Shown here piece after piece: positions 55,271-63,106 of a stretch of 64,000 bases of DNA. Below the pieces are notes generated by a model. It ran no database searches and was not told the DNA's origin. It worked only from the letters and a program-made list of their open reading frames with translations. The first letter of the stretch is position 1; each line of letters opens with the position of its first letter. The stretch is from Thermoflavimicrobium dichotomicum (GTDB lineage: Bacteria > Bacillota > Bacilli > Thermoactinomycetales > Thermoactinomycetaceae), in the NCBI RefSeq assembly GCF_900114055.1, contig NZ_FORR01000019.1:1-64000 (forward strand), written 5' to 3'. A program made the translations under genes and the position numbers.

Positions 55271-57949
55271 CTATCTAGCCTCCTCGATTCTTTTCATTTG
55301 GATAACCGTCTTCGTCTCTGGATAACGCTGTTTGATTTTCGCCATCATCCGCAATATTTCTTCAAAATCTTTTTGCCCGCTGGTACGTGCCACATCTGCC
55401 AAAAGCGACAAAACGATTTGCGCCATATTGGAATCGCTCTCTCCCAATTGCAGTAATAATCGAAGCGCTTTTTGCTTTAACTTCCGCCCTTTGCCTACAT
55501 AAAAGAGAACCGTGCGGAAGAAATATTCCATTCTTCGCAATATCTCTTCATCCCAGCGTACCCGGTCTGCCAAATCAAGCGCATAGGCTTGGACATTCAG
55601 ATCAGGGCTCTCACTTGCTCTTAGCATTAACTCCGTGAGATCGATCCGTTTTTCATAGATCGCTGCCATTTCCATGGCAAACTGCTGAATATCAGTGCGA
55701 GCGCTATCCAATAAACCGTAAATCAGCTTCGGTGTCACTTTTTCATCCGATAATGTTTTGAGATAGCCAAACATCCAGTTCCGTGTATCATCCCAATCGG
55801 TTTGCGTTAAATAGACCAGCCCATCTTCATCTACCTTTTCCATGACTTGAATCAACCGGTCTCGCGCCCAGGCACGTACAGCTGCATCACGAGCATGTGC
55901 CAATGACAGCAGTTCGGGGGAAGGAAATTGCCCTGCAAGCACTTGCTTGGACTCCAAAAGTTTCAGCGCAAAATCCCGCAGGGACTGCAGATCACTATGG
56001 AGTAATTTCAATATTTTTTCGAGCGGAATTGCTTGACAGGTTTCTTTCCAAAACATTCCACTCAATAAATCTTTCCCTATGAAGGTCCTATTCTCAGCAG
56101 GCAGCTGTTCATTCACCATCCAGCTCCAAAGCAAATGAAGCCATTCAGGATCGCTTTGTATCAGATGCAGGCGATGCTTCAAAAACCATTGTTTCACCAG
56201 GTTTTGGCACTCTGGTATATTGTCATTCACTTCCAACAGTGGTAACAGCTCTTCTAACGAAAGGGTGCAAAATTTTTCCCACAAAACTTCACCGAACAAT
56301 TCTTTTATTACAAAAGCATTTTTATTTGAAGATGTTTGCTTGCTGGTTACTTTTTTCAACAGTGCCTGGATCAACTCCGATTGCCTCGGCTCCAACCACT
56401 CCTTATGTTCTTGAAACCAGTTTCGGATAAACTGTTGATGCACATCTTCATAGAAAACATTGGCATAAATGAGACCAACCATTCCATTGATATCAACAAG
56501 GTCTTTCTCTCGCATAAACAGATCATAGATTTTTTGACGGACATGTAGGGGTATGCAATTTCCCAAGAAAGGCAACAGATCTTCCCATTTACATCCGGAC
56601 TTTGTTTCCATTAATAAATCCAATACCATACAAGTCAGCTGTTCTTGTCCAGTACTTAACCAATAACACCTGCCAAGTGGCCGAATCCATTCAAAGCTGG
56701 CAAGCTGTCTAAACTCTTCCATCCAACACTGTTCAATCAGTTTAATCCATTCATCTAGATACCAAGTATATGGATGCTGGATCATCTTTTGGATCAGCCA
56801 GGCAATTTGCTCAAAAGTCCAATGATGCCGGTTTTGCTTCACAAATTCTATCGCTCGTGTCCGTACATGATAGTTAGAGTGATTCAACAACCCGAATAAT
56901 TGATCCAGATCAGGCTCTTTCATATCCATACGCTTTGTGATGTTTTCCATCGCAAAAGCGACAATGTCTTCTTCATGAAAGCGTTTCAATAGATCCCATA
57001 AACACGAAAGGGATAATTTTTCCAGATATGCAGGATTTCCCTGTTTTAAGGCACGAATAGCAAACTGCACCACGGGAGTGGCTTTTGCTTCTTGAATGAT
57101 CCTTAATAACTGCTCGGGATGTTGATCCCATAACTCAGGAAATGCCTCTGCCCTCTCCTTTAAAAAACGGGGAATATCCTTATCATGCTTAAATTTGATG
57201 GCACCATGTTCCAGTTTGATATAACGGCTATGACGATACAAAATCTGACAGATCACTTTTTGTGTACCATACGGAATACGAGAGCCATTAAACCAATTCA
57301 TGTCATTGTCTTCATAACACAACAAAAGCTCTGTGGCCATATGTACATAATCTGGTGAACCCTGTTCCCCCAATTGACGTAATGTCCGCCAGGCCCGACG
57401 TTGCAAATACCTTTTGGTATTCGGACTGATCACCATATGAGGCTGGTATAAAAAGCGCTGATCCCACATATAAGCGAATCTGGCCCAAATGGTAGCGTCT
57501 CTTCGCTCTTCCGCCAACTTGTAAATGCCCTTTAAGTAACGAAAAAGCGGCTTTGTAAAAGGAAGAAAGGTATATTTCTCTCTATAACCCTGGTTGCTAT
57601 ATCTAAACTTTTTCAGCTTTCCATCCCATCGGCGATTGGGAGTAAATAAAAGCAACTTTGTATACGGCCAAGTGGTTAATAACTGCTTGAACCCTTCCTG
57701 TGCCAAAGGACGATCATCCAGATAAAGCGTCCAAATCCAGGCACCACTTTTTTGCGTGGATTTGGGATCATAGGTAAAAGAAAAGGCATATTTTAACAGT
57801 TCATCCATAAACTCCGGATCATTTTTATCCAAATATTCCCGTATGGAATCAGGCAACGGGACTCTTGGTTTTGCCTCTTTCCACCAGGCTTTTCGCCTTT
57901 TGCGTTCAAGTCCTGCTCTTTTCCATTCCATCTGCCCATCCCTAACCAT
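55271..57949 (-). CDS. HEAT/ARM-repeat protein, retron partner
   Basis: An 892-aa protein, mainly helical. Repeats of HEAT/ARM type are visible (LFGLLNHSNYHVRTRAIEFVKQ; SLRDFALKLLESK; RDAAVRAWARDRLIQV; DIQQFAMEMAAIYEKR; PDLNVQAYALDLADRV). It is the first protein gene of the operon. The ATG after AAAGGAGATCATCAA is chosen; a longer frame to 58081 would read through the ncRNA and terminator. No catalytic motif is seen, so a scaffold or sensor role is inferred. Confidence 0.85.
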   Translation of the reverse strand: MVRDGQMEWKRAGLERKRRKAWWKEAKPRVPLPDSIREYLDKNDPEFMDELLKYAFSFTYDPKSTQKSGAWIWTLYLDDRPLAQEGFKQLLTTWPYTKLLLFTPNRRWDGKLKKFRYSNQGYREKYTFLPFTKPLFRYLKGIYKLAEERRDATIWARFAYMWDQRFLYQPHMVISPNTKRYLQRRAWRTLRQLGEQGSPDYVHMATELLLCYEDNDMNWFNGSRIPYGTQKVICQILYRHSRYIKLEHGAIKFKHDKDIPRFLKERAEAFPELWDQHPEQLLRIIQEAKATPVVQFAIRALKQGNPAYLEKLSLSCLWDLLKRFHEEDIVAFAMENITKRMDMKEPDLDQLFGLLNHSNYHVRTRAIEFVKQNRHHWTFEQIAWLIQKMIQHPYTWYLDEWIKLIEQCWMEEFRQLASFEWIRPLGRCYWLSTGQEQLTCMVLDLLMETKSGCKWEDLLPFLGNCIPLHVRQKIYDLFMREKDLVDINGMVGLIYANVFYEDVHQQFIRNWFQEHKEWLEPRQSELIQALLKKVTSKQTSSNKNAFVIKELFGEVLWEKFCTLSLEELLPLLEVNDNIPECQNLVKQWFLKHRLHLIQSDPEWLHLLWSWMVNEQLPAENRTFIGKDLLSGMFWKETCQAIPLEKILKLLHSDLQSLRDFALKLLESKQVLAGQFPSPELLSLAHARDAAVRAWARDRLIQVMEKVDEDGLVYLTQTDWDDTRNWMFGYLKTLSDEKVTPKLIYGLLDSARTDIQQFAMEMAAIYEKRIDLTELMLRASESPDLNVQAYALDLADRVRWDEEILRRMEYFFRTVLFYVGKGRKLKQKALRLLLQLGESDSNMAQIVLSLLADVARTSGQKDFEEILRMMAKIKQRYPETKTVIQMKRIEEAR

Positions 57950-57974
57950 TTGATGATCTCCTTTCTTAATAGGT

Positions 57975-58008
57975 AAAAAGCCCGATCCTGTTATGAGGAT
58001 CGAGCTTT
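57975..58008 (-). terminator. Terminator-like hairpin between the retron ncRNA and the ARM gene
   Basis: Minus-strand AAAGCTCGATCCT/AGGATCGGGCTTT stem (57977-58008) followed by TTTTT, immediately 3' of the ncRNA. It could separate the short ncRNA from the protein mRNA, with partial readthrough giving the ARM-SWIM-RT message. Confidence 0.85.
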
Positions 58009-58017
58009 CCTTCGAGA

Positions 58018-58229
58018 TGACTTGTCTACTACCACTCTTGGGAGTTGGCTTCGCCACTGTACCCCCATAGTAGGGGTACATCAGGAATAGATCACGGCTA
58101 CGCCTACTTAGGTGTTCTATTACCGATGTACCCCTACTATCGGGGGCCTAAGTAGCGCGGAGCCGAGTGACGAATGAGCAGCATTTACGCATACATGGCG
58201 TAACACCATGCCAGATGCTAGACAAGTCA
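58018..58229 (-). ncRNA. Retron msr-msd ncRNA (type XIII-like)
   Basis: About 212 nt. Ends are a perfect 11-bp inverted repeat: a1 TGACTTGTCTA (58219-58229) and a2 TAGACAAGTCA (58018-58028). Right after a1 comes G(58218)C, so the segment reads TAGC, as around the branching guanosine of known retrons. An msr hairpin CATGG/CCATG (58194-58210) follows. The msd is a long hairpin with ~30-bp arms 58062-58091 and 58116-58146, loop 58092-58115. The RT should start at the G 2'-OH and copy the msd to msDNA of roughly 100-120 nt; size is my estimate. Confidence 0.92.
58062..58146 (-). other. msd long hairpin of the retron
   Basis: 5' arm (minus) starts CCCCCGATAGTAGGGGTACA and continues TCGGTAATAGA; 3' arm starts TCTATTCCTGATGTACCCCT and continues ACTATGGGGG. 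The arms pair with only one bulge and three mismatches. It holds a 24-nt loop with a CCTAAGTAG complementary to 58147-58155. Confidence 0.9.
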
Positions 58230-58251
58230 CTCTTTCGTTAAGCACAATATG

Positions 58252-58280
58252 AGTATATATGTTCGCCTTTTATTTGTCAA
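58252..58280 (-). promoter_or_regulatory. Promoter of the retron ncRNA and operon
   Basis: Consensus TTGACA (58275-58280), 17-nt spacer, TATACT (58252-58257) on the minus strand. The expected start of transcription near 58245 is about 15 nt before a1, giving a short leader. Confidence 0.85.
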
Positions 58281-58462
58281 TAGAAAAATTCATTTTTATT
58301 GAATAAAATAGAAGCAGTGATAAATAGGAAAAGTTCAAACCTAAATAAATCAACCATTTGCCCGAAAAATAAGCCTCCATAACAGGCTTTCAGATTCAAT
58401 TCTTCCCCTTTGAATCTTATTTTTCAACTTCATTTAATCAATTCTCTTGTAGTATATGAGAC
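58281..58462. other. Non-coding stretch upstream of the retron promoter
   Basis: AT-rich; nothing recognised. Confidence 0.4.
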
Positions 58463-58651
58463 TCCTGAAAATATGGAATACGTTTCTCTCACGCTTCGGG
58501 ATGGGTTCCTTCCTCCGTGACGACTTCTGTACCATCACAGTCACTCCGTAGAACCCATCCCTCCGCTTTATATTTTCACCCCTCTGATGGTGTTGCTCGG
58601 CAACAGGAGGTTCTGTTGACAAATCGGCATATAACGGAGCTTTGTCAACAA
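58463..58651 (+). repeat. Dispersed intergenic repeat, copy D (most complete)
   Basis: Carries both modules: GGGATGGGTTCC ... GAACCCATCC with inner GTGAC/GTCAC, GGTGTTGCTCGGC, then TTCTGTTGACAAATCGGC ... GGAGCTTTGTCAACAAG. It lies between the M28 peptidase stop and the retron promoter, which points to insertion in a non-coding region. Confidence 0.8.
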
Positions 58652-58672
58652 GCTGTTGAGTAGTATATTGGC

Positions 58673-60649
58673 TTATGTTTTCACCTCTATTAAGTAACCG
58701 GTTTCCAGCAGCAATTGAACATATGCAAGGGTAAAGGGAACATTGCGCACTCCACTTTCCCATTCGACCAGATCCATCACTTCTCGCAAACTTCTTTGCC
58801 CATCCATCCAATACTGTAACAAACTCGTGAGTGTGTAACTTTTTGGCTCTTTGGCTTCTTCACGCTGGTATGTCGCCAGAGTTTCTTTGGATAAGGTCGT
58901 TAATGTTCGAATTGAAGAAAATTCGATTGGACCGGGATACTTACGCACAAATACTTTAGACAAAAGTGGATCTTTACCACTTCCTGAATGATCCTGCAAA
59001 AAATCCTCCCCTTTGGCTCTCGCTACCTCTTGGAGTTCCATCCGTTGGATTTTATACAGGGCATCGATCTGTTTGGTTTTGCTTTGTACATATGCTTCCC
59101 AAGACTTCTGATTCTCTGGGGAAATCAACTTCTGCATGGATCGGACATCGGCCAAATGACGGTCTCTCAAGAAGGCGAGTTGTCCCTTCGCCAGCGTCCA
59201 TGATACATCTCCCGTCAAGTAATTGGCTGTGACCTGGGCCAAAGATTGCGAGAAATAGCCTGTCAGCTTCCCCGCAAAAGCCACCACATCTTCATATGCT
59301 GCATTGGCTAGCCAATACAGATAAGTACAGGTTGTGATCCCCACATTTTCCATCATCTTCGGATCGATTTTATCCACCGTATCCAATGATGTATGATAAT
59401 ACCGGTCTGGCCATGTGCCCATCATCGGACAAGGCACACCCACACTTGGATCAGACAGGATATAATGATCACTTCCACCCGAAAATGCAGTAAGAACAAC
59501 ATTAGTCGTCGAAAATTTCGTCATTTCACTCATATTACTGGCATCCTGTACAACTTCTTTCGATATTTCATAAACCAGTTCTCCTGCATAAGAAGGCAGC
59601 GAACGACTTGGTTTTTCAATGGTCATGACGCTTCCTGTCTTCGCCTGATCCGCCCCAACCATATCCAAATTCAATGCAGCGATCGTTTTTTGGATCCGTT
59701 TCGGATGCATATGTACATACACGTGAGTTCCCGTCATCTCCGGCATCAGCAGAAAACGAATATTCCGCCGTGGTCTGGCAATCTTCCCATCCTGAATCAA
59801 TTGGTTAAGGACACGAGCCGCTTCGAGCAAGGTACTTGGGCCAGAAGCATTATCATTCGCGCCCGGTCTGGGATGGCATAAATGGCTCACCAATAACACT
59901 TCTTCATCTGTCTCGCCAGGGATAACCGCTTCCACATTTTCCATCTCTCCCACCACAAGCTCTGCATCTACACGAGCAAAAACGGTCACAGGCCCCTTTT
60001 TGCACAATTCGCGAAGTTGCCTGCCCACCCGTGGACTCACCACAAAACCAAATCCCGTCTCTGGTTCATCGATCCACCAGAACGAAGTATATTGTACAGC
60101 ATCAAACAAATCTTCCCGCGAGCGATGGGGAGGAATCTCAGTTAATGGATCAACGACCATTCCAACGGCGCCATGTTTTTTCACTGCCAAATCAAAAATA
60201 CGATGCACTGCTCCGCGAGCCAGCACCATTTTGCCCCGAACGTCGATCGTTCTATAGCTCTCTTCCTCCTCTGCTCGCTCCACAACCACCAGCTCAGTGG
60301 TAATTCCTTCAGGAGGCGTAGCTGTACTGCGCTGGATCACCGAGAGTTCCATTTCCTGAAAATGAGCCAAGCGCTGTTCAAAAGGATGAATCAGTCTCAA
60401 TTCCGCATCACGACACCGCCATTCACGAAACATCCGCTGATTCCCAAAACTCACATCCGGATCAGCGGGATATCGAACGATTTCAGCATCCAGACCAAAT
60501 GACTGAAGCTGTTCTGCACAATATTCCGCAGCTTTACGATAGCCTGGTGAAGCCTGAATCCGATGATAATTGGAAATCACTTGCACATGCTTTAGTGCTC
60601 TCAGGCCAGAAACCTCACCCCGAAATGGTGCGATCCATTTTTTAAACAA
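58673..60649 (-). CDS. M28-family peptidase with DUF4910-like architecture
   Basis: A 658-aa protein. M28 zinc-aminopeptidase motifs: VSHLCHPRPGANDNASG (metal His/Asp), PEMTG (catalytic Glu), LNLDMVGAD and YHTSLDTVDKID. The region before (~95-235) resembles a PA-like insert. The C-terminal ~130 residues (SPENQKSWEAYVQSKTKQ ... LREVMDLVEWESG) resemble an HTH-type domain. No signal peptide, so cytoplasmic; substrate unknown. Start is TTG after GAGGTGAAGCAGA. Confidence 0.85.
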   Translation of the reverse strand: MFKKWIAPFRGEVSGLRALKHVQVISNYHRIQASPGYRKAAEYCAEQLQSFGLDAEIVRYPADPDVSFGNQRMFREWRCRDAELRLIHPFEQRLAHFQEMELSVIQRSTATPPEGITTELVVVERAEEEESYRTIDVRGKMVLARGAVHRIFDLAVKKHGAVGMVVDPLTEIPPHRSREDLFDAVQYTSFWWIDEPETGFGFVVSPRVGRQLRELCKKGPVTVFARVDAELVVGEMENVEAVIPGETDEEVLLVSHLCHPRPGANDNASGPSTLLEAARVLNQLIQDGKIARPRRNIRFLLMPEMTGTHVYVHMHPKRIQKTIAALNLDMVGADQAKTGSVMTIEKPSRSLPSYAGELVYEISKEVVQDASNMSEMTKFSTTNVVLTAFSGGSDHYILSDPSVGVPCPMMGTWPDRYYHTSLDTVDKIDPKMMENVGITTCTYLYWLANAAYEDVVAFAGKLTGYFSQSLAQVTANYLTGDVSWTLAKGQLAFLRDRHLADVRSMQKLISPENQKSWEAYVQSKTKQIDALYKIQRMELQEVARAKGEDFLQDHSGSGKDPLLSKVFVRKYPGPIEFSSIRTLTTLSKETLATYQREEAKEPKSYTLTSLLQYWMDGQRSLREVMDLVEWESGVRNVPFTLAYVQLLLETGYLIEVKT

Positions 60650-60842
60650 TCTGCTTCACCTCTAGTGATATGGGATCCATATGTTCATTGCCCCTAAAAT
60701 GATTTTCCTTTGGTTATCAGATCATCTAAATTGAGGTTTAATTAAAAAAATTAACTTTTCATTATTATATATGATCACGTCATGGACTTCATCTGATCTT
60801 TTCCGAGAAACGCATGATTCAATGATCTACTGAAAGGATTGA

Positions 60843-61304
60843 TTATAATGACTTGACCATGGACATGGTTTCTACTTCAAAACCCAGCTTTTCATAAAGC
60901 GAACGAGCTCGATGGTTATTGGCAAACACACTGAGTGCCACCTGATCATATCCCCTTTCCTTCGCCCATTTCTCCGCATAATTCATTAACATCTGACCAA
61001 TTCCTTTCCCTTCTGCTTCTTTGGCTACAGCTAGTCCATAAATAAATCCCTTCTTCTCTTGTGTAAAAAAATCGGACACTTCACCGATTAACAGATATCC
61101 AAGCAACTTTCCACTCTGATCCTCCGCAACATACAATTTGGATCCTGCCGGCTTCCCTGAAATGGCTTCACGAGCAAGCCTCTTTTGGGCTTCTAACATT
61201 TTTTCTTGGTCCCGCCATGCCGGTTGCGGAAAATCGAGAAAACGAGAAGCTAAATCTAAAATAAATGAATGATCTTCCTCTCTCATCAATCGAATATGCA
61301 CCAC
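60843..61304 (-). CDS. GNAT family N-acetyltransferase
   Basis: A 153-aa acetyltransferase with the acetyl-CoA loop AKEAEGKGIGQML and the C-terminal NNHRARSLYEKLGFE. Substrate unknown. Starts at GTG after GAAGGGATG-type sequence. Monocistronic, downstream region not shared with the peptidase. Confidence 0.85.
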   Translation of the reverse strand: MVHIRLMREEDHSFILDLASRFLDFPQPAWRDQEKMLEAQKRLAREAISGKPAGSKLYVAEDQSGKLLGYLLIGEVSDFFTQEKKGFIYGLAVAKEAEGKGIGQMLMNYAEKWAKERGYDQVALSVFANNHRARSLYEKLGFEVETMSMVKSL

Positions 61305-61515
61305 TCTGCATTCATCCCTTCATCTTATTTTATATTCACCTATTTTTTTACATTTTGGTTTCAATACTTCCCGTCAGTCAGGGCAAGTAAACCAGAATTG
61401 GCCAGATCAATTCTACGGTCGATTTACACAATTTCATTTTGATCGACAAATGTACCAATCAAAATGAAACCCATTCCAATAGAGTATAGTATCAGAATTC
61501 GAAAGGGGTGATACC

Positions 61516-61794
61516 ATGACACAAGCGATATATGACCCAATCACACAAATCGAGCAACAAAGACGTAGAATCATTGTTTTAAGACGTGGTGAAACTCGAA
61601 CAGTTCGTTGCGGAAGACGAATTCGCACTCGCAGATTTACAATCAGACCTGGTGAAGTTCTGGTTGTGATCTGCCGTGTAACGAGAAGAACATTTATTTT
61701 TGTTTGTAGAGATGATCGGAGAAGAAGAAGGAGAAGAAGAGTGATCGTAAGAACCGTCCCATTTAACACACGCATTTCGGTTACTTGTATTTAG
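61516..61794 (+). CDS. Small arginine-rich basic protein (hypothetical)
   Basis: A 92-aa protein with many Arg (an unbroken RRRRRRRR run near residues 68-76 and others) and Cys residues at regular intervals (TVRCGRR, VICRVT, VCRDD, SVTCI). Ribosome site GAAAGGGGTGATACC is strong and codes cleanly to the stop. It could be a spore-core or nucleic-acid-binding protein; no match known to me. Followed by a hairpin. Confidence 0.6.
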   Translation: MTQAIYDPITQIEQQRRRIIVLRRGETRTVRCGRRIRTRRFTIRPGEVLVVICRVTRRTFIFVCRDDRRRRRRRRVIVRTVPFNTRISVTCI

Positions 61795-61808
61795 TAGATT
61801 AGAGAATT

Positions 61809-61846
61809 GAAATTTTCAGCGGCCCCTTTGGGTCGCTGAAAATTTC
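61809..61846 (+). terminator. Hairpin terminator of the Arg-rich gene
   Basis: GAAATTTTCAGCG(G)CCC/GGGTCGCTGAAAATTTC arms, AT-rich outer stem; the T-run is contained in the stem. Confidence 0.6.
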
Positions 61847-62130
61847 AGCTCCCCACTATGGTCATTACAGTGATCTCCATGAAAATGATGAAACGCCCAT
61901 AAAATAATTAATCCAAATGGTCACCATGTGGTACATGTCGAGTCCGATGGGCTATTTTCCATTGGCTAGATTAATTAGAACTGTAGTCAAGAGCAAAATT
62001 CAGCAATGGGTATATAATTTTTCTGATTGATAGACTAATCGAATATAAATATACTCTTATATTAGATAGAAAATTAGATCAAATAAAATCTAATTGCCAT
62101 GTATTAGAAATAGAGAAAATGGAGGCCAAG
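61847..62130. other. Intergenic region upstream of the broken GPP34-like gene
   Basis: No gene or known RNA seen. An ATGGTCACCAT-containing palindromic stretch at about 61918-61928 is present. It should hold the promoter of the downstream gene. Confidence 0.35.
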
Positions 62131-62865
62131 ATGAATATACCGATTACCCTTACAGAAAAATTTGCATTGCTTTATATGAATCAACTGAATCATGATGAGG
62201 GAGTATTTCCTGAAGATTACAAAGAAGAAAAAAATATCTATGCCATACTGCTTGAGCTTCTCCTTGAGCAGTCTATTCAAATTAATGAACGACGCGTAGT
62301 TGAATTTGTCCAGCCACCATCCATCCATACCAAGTACATAAACAGTGTCGTTAAAATTTTGTCTGATCCCAATCCCTTATTGGTATGAAAGCTTAAATCT
62401 TGGGTGGACTATTTTAAAGTCCGTAAAGAGCTGCTCACTCAAATTCATTGTGATATCTTGGATAGCTTAAAACATAAAAATCTATTATTTGACACAAATG
62501 AAACACAGGTTTATCTGGTGATCCCTAAAACCATCTATCGTTTGAATTCAGATCGGATTAAGAGCATAATTAAACAAATGAAAAAGGAGCTTACGGGGGC
62601 TCAGCCGCTAAGTAAGCAAACTTTTGCTTTATATCTTTTGCTTCAGATTACGGAGGTAATTCATTTCTATTTTTCTAAAGATAAACAGCATCAAATCAAT
62701 CGAACTTTAAAGCAATATATCATAGAGAATCAGGAAATCAAAGAGTGGATTCAGCAGCTACTCAGTACAGGAACAAAAATTTCCAAGCGAAAGTCAGACG
62801 ATAAAGATGATGAGGGAATCCTGGAATTCATTGGAGATATCCTTTTTATAATCTTTAGTGATTAA
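62131..62865 (+). pseudogene. GPP34-like (Golgi phosphoprotein 3 family) gene interrupted by in-frame TGA
   Basis: Two halves lie in one frame: 62131-62388 and 62389-62865, separated only by TGA at 62386-62388. The first half starts IPITLTEKFALLYMN and runs LLELLLEQSIQINERRVV; the second has WVDYFKVRKELLTQIHCDILDSL and an acidic tail. The joined product would be about 244 aa, near GPP34 length. The start follows GGAGG. GPP34 proteins bind phosphoinositides in eukaryotes; bacterial roles are unknown. A sequencing error at the TGA is an alternative. Confidence 0.55.
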
Positions 62866-62880
62866 TACAAAACAGTTCAT

Positions 62881-63005
62881 GGATCTTCAGCCTTAGGATT
62901 TCTCCACCCATTATCTGTCGCTACGGGACTTGGCTCTTACCTCGGTTGGACTTTCACTAACTAGTCCCACAGGGATTTCGTACGGTCACAATTAACGGCT
63001 TGCTG
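62881..63005 (-). other. Conserved-looking non-coding segment, possible group II intron relic
   Basis: On the minus strand it reads GTGACCGTACGAAATCCC, GTGGGACTAGTTAGTGAAAG, TCCAACC and AAGTCCCGTAGCGACAG. The GTGAAAGTCC stretch recalls group II intron domain I and similar structured RNAs. No RT or intron ends are nearby; the identification is weak. Confidence 0.3.
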
Positions 63006-63020
63006 GAGATACTAGAATAA

Positions 63021-63070
63021 AAAACACACGTTCGGAGTTCCATACACCTTACTCCTTAACGTGTGTTTTT
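63021..63070 (-). terminator. Terminator of glmS
   Basis: AAAACACACGTT/AACGTGTGTTTT stem with T-runs on both strands, 40 nt after the glmS stop. Confidence 0.85.
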
Positions 63071-63106
63071 TAAACTGCTTTTTTATTTCTGCACGGATTT
63101 GCTTTT

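Noticed and set aside
57950-58081. A longer start for the ARM protein, running back through the ncRNA
   Set aside because: It would translate the a2 repeat and terminator hairpin and has no ribosome site; the ATG at 57949 has AAAGGAG.
58434-58811. 125-aa minus-strand ORF over the dispersed repeat
   Set aside because: It is made of repeat sequence and antisense end of the peptidase gene, with no start signal.
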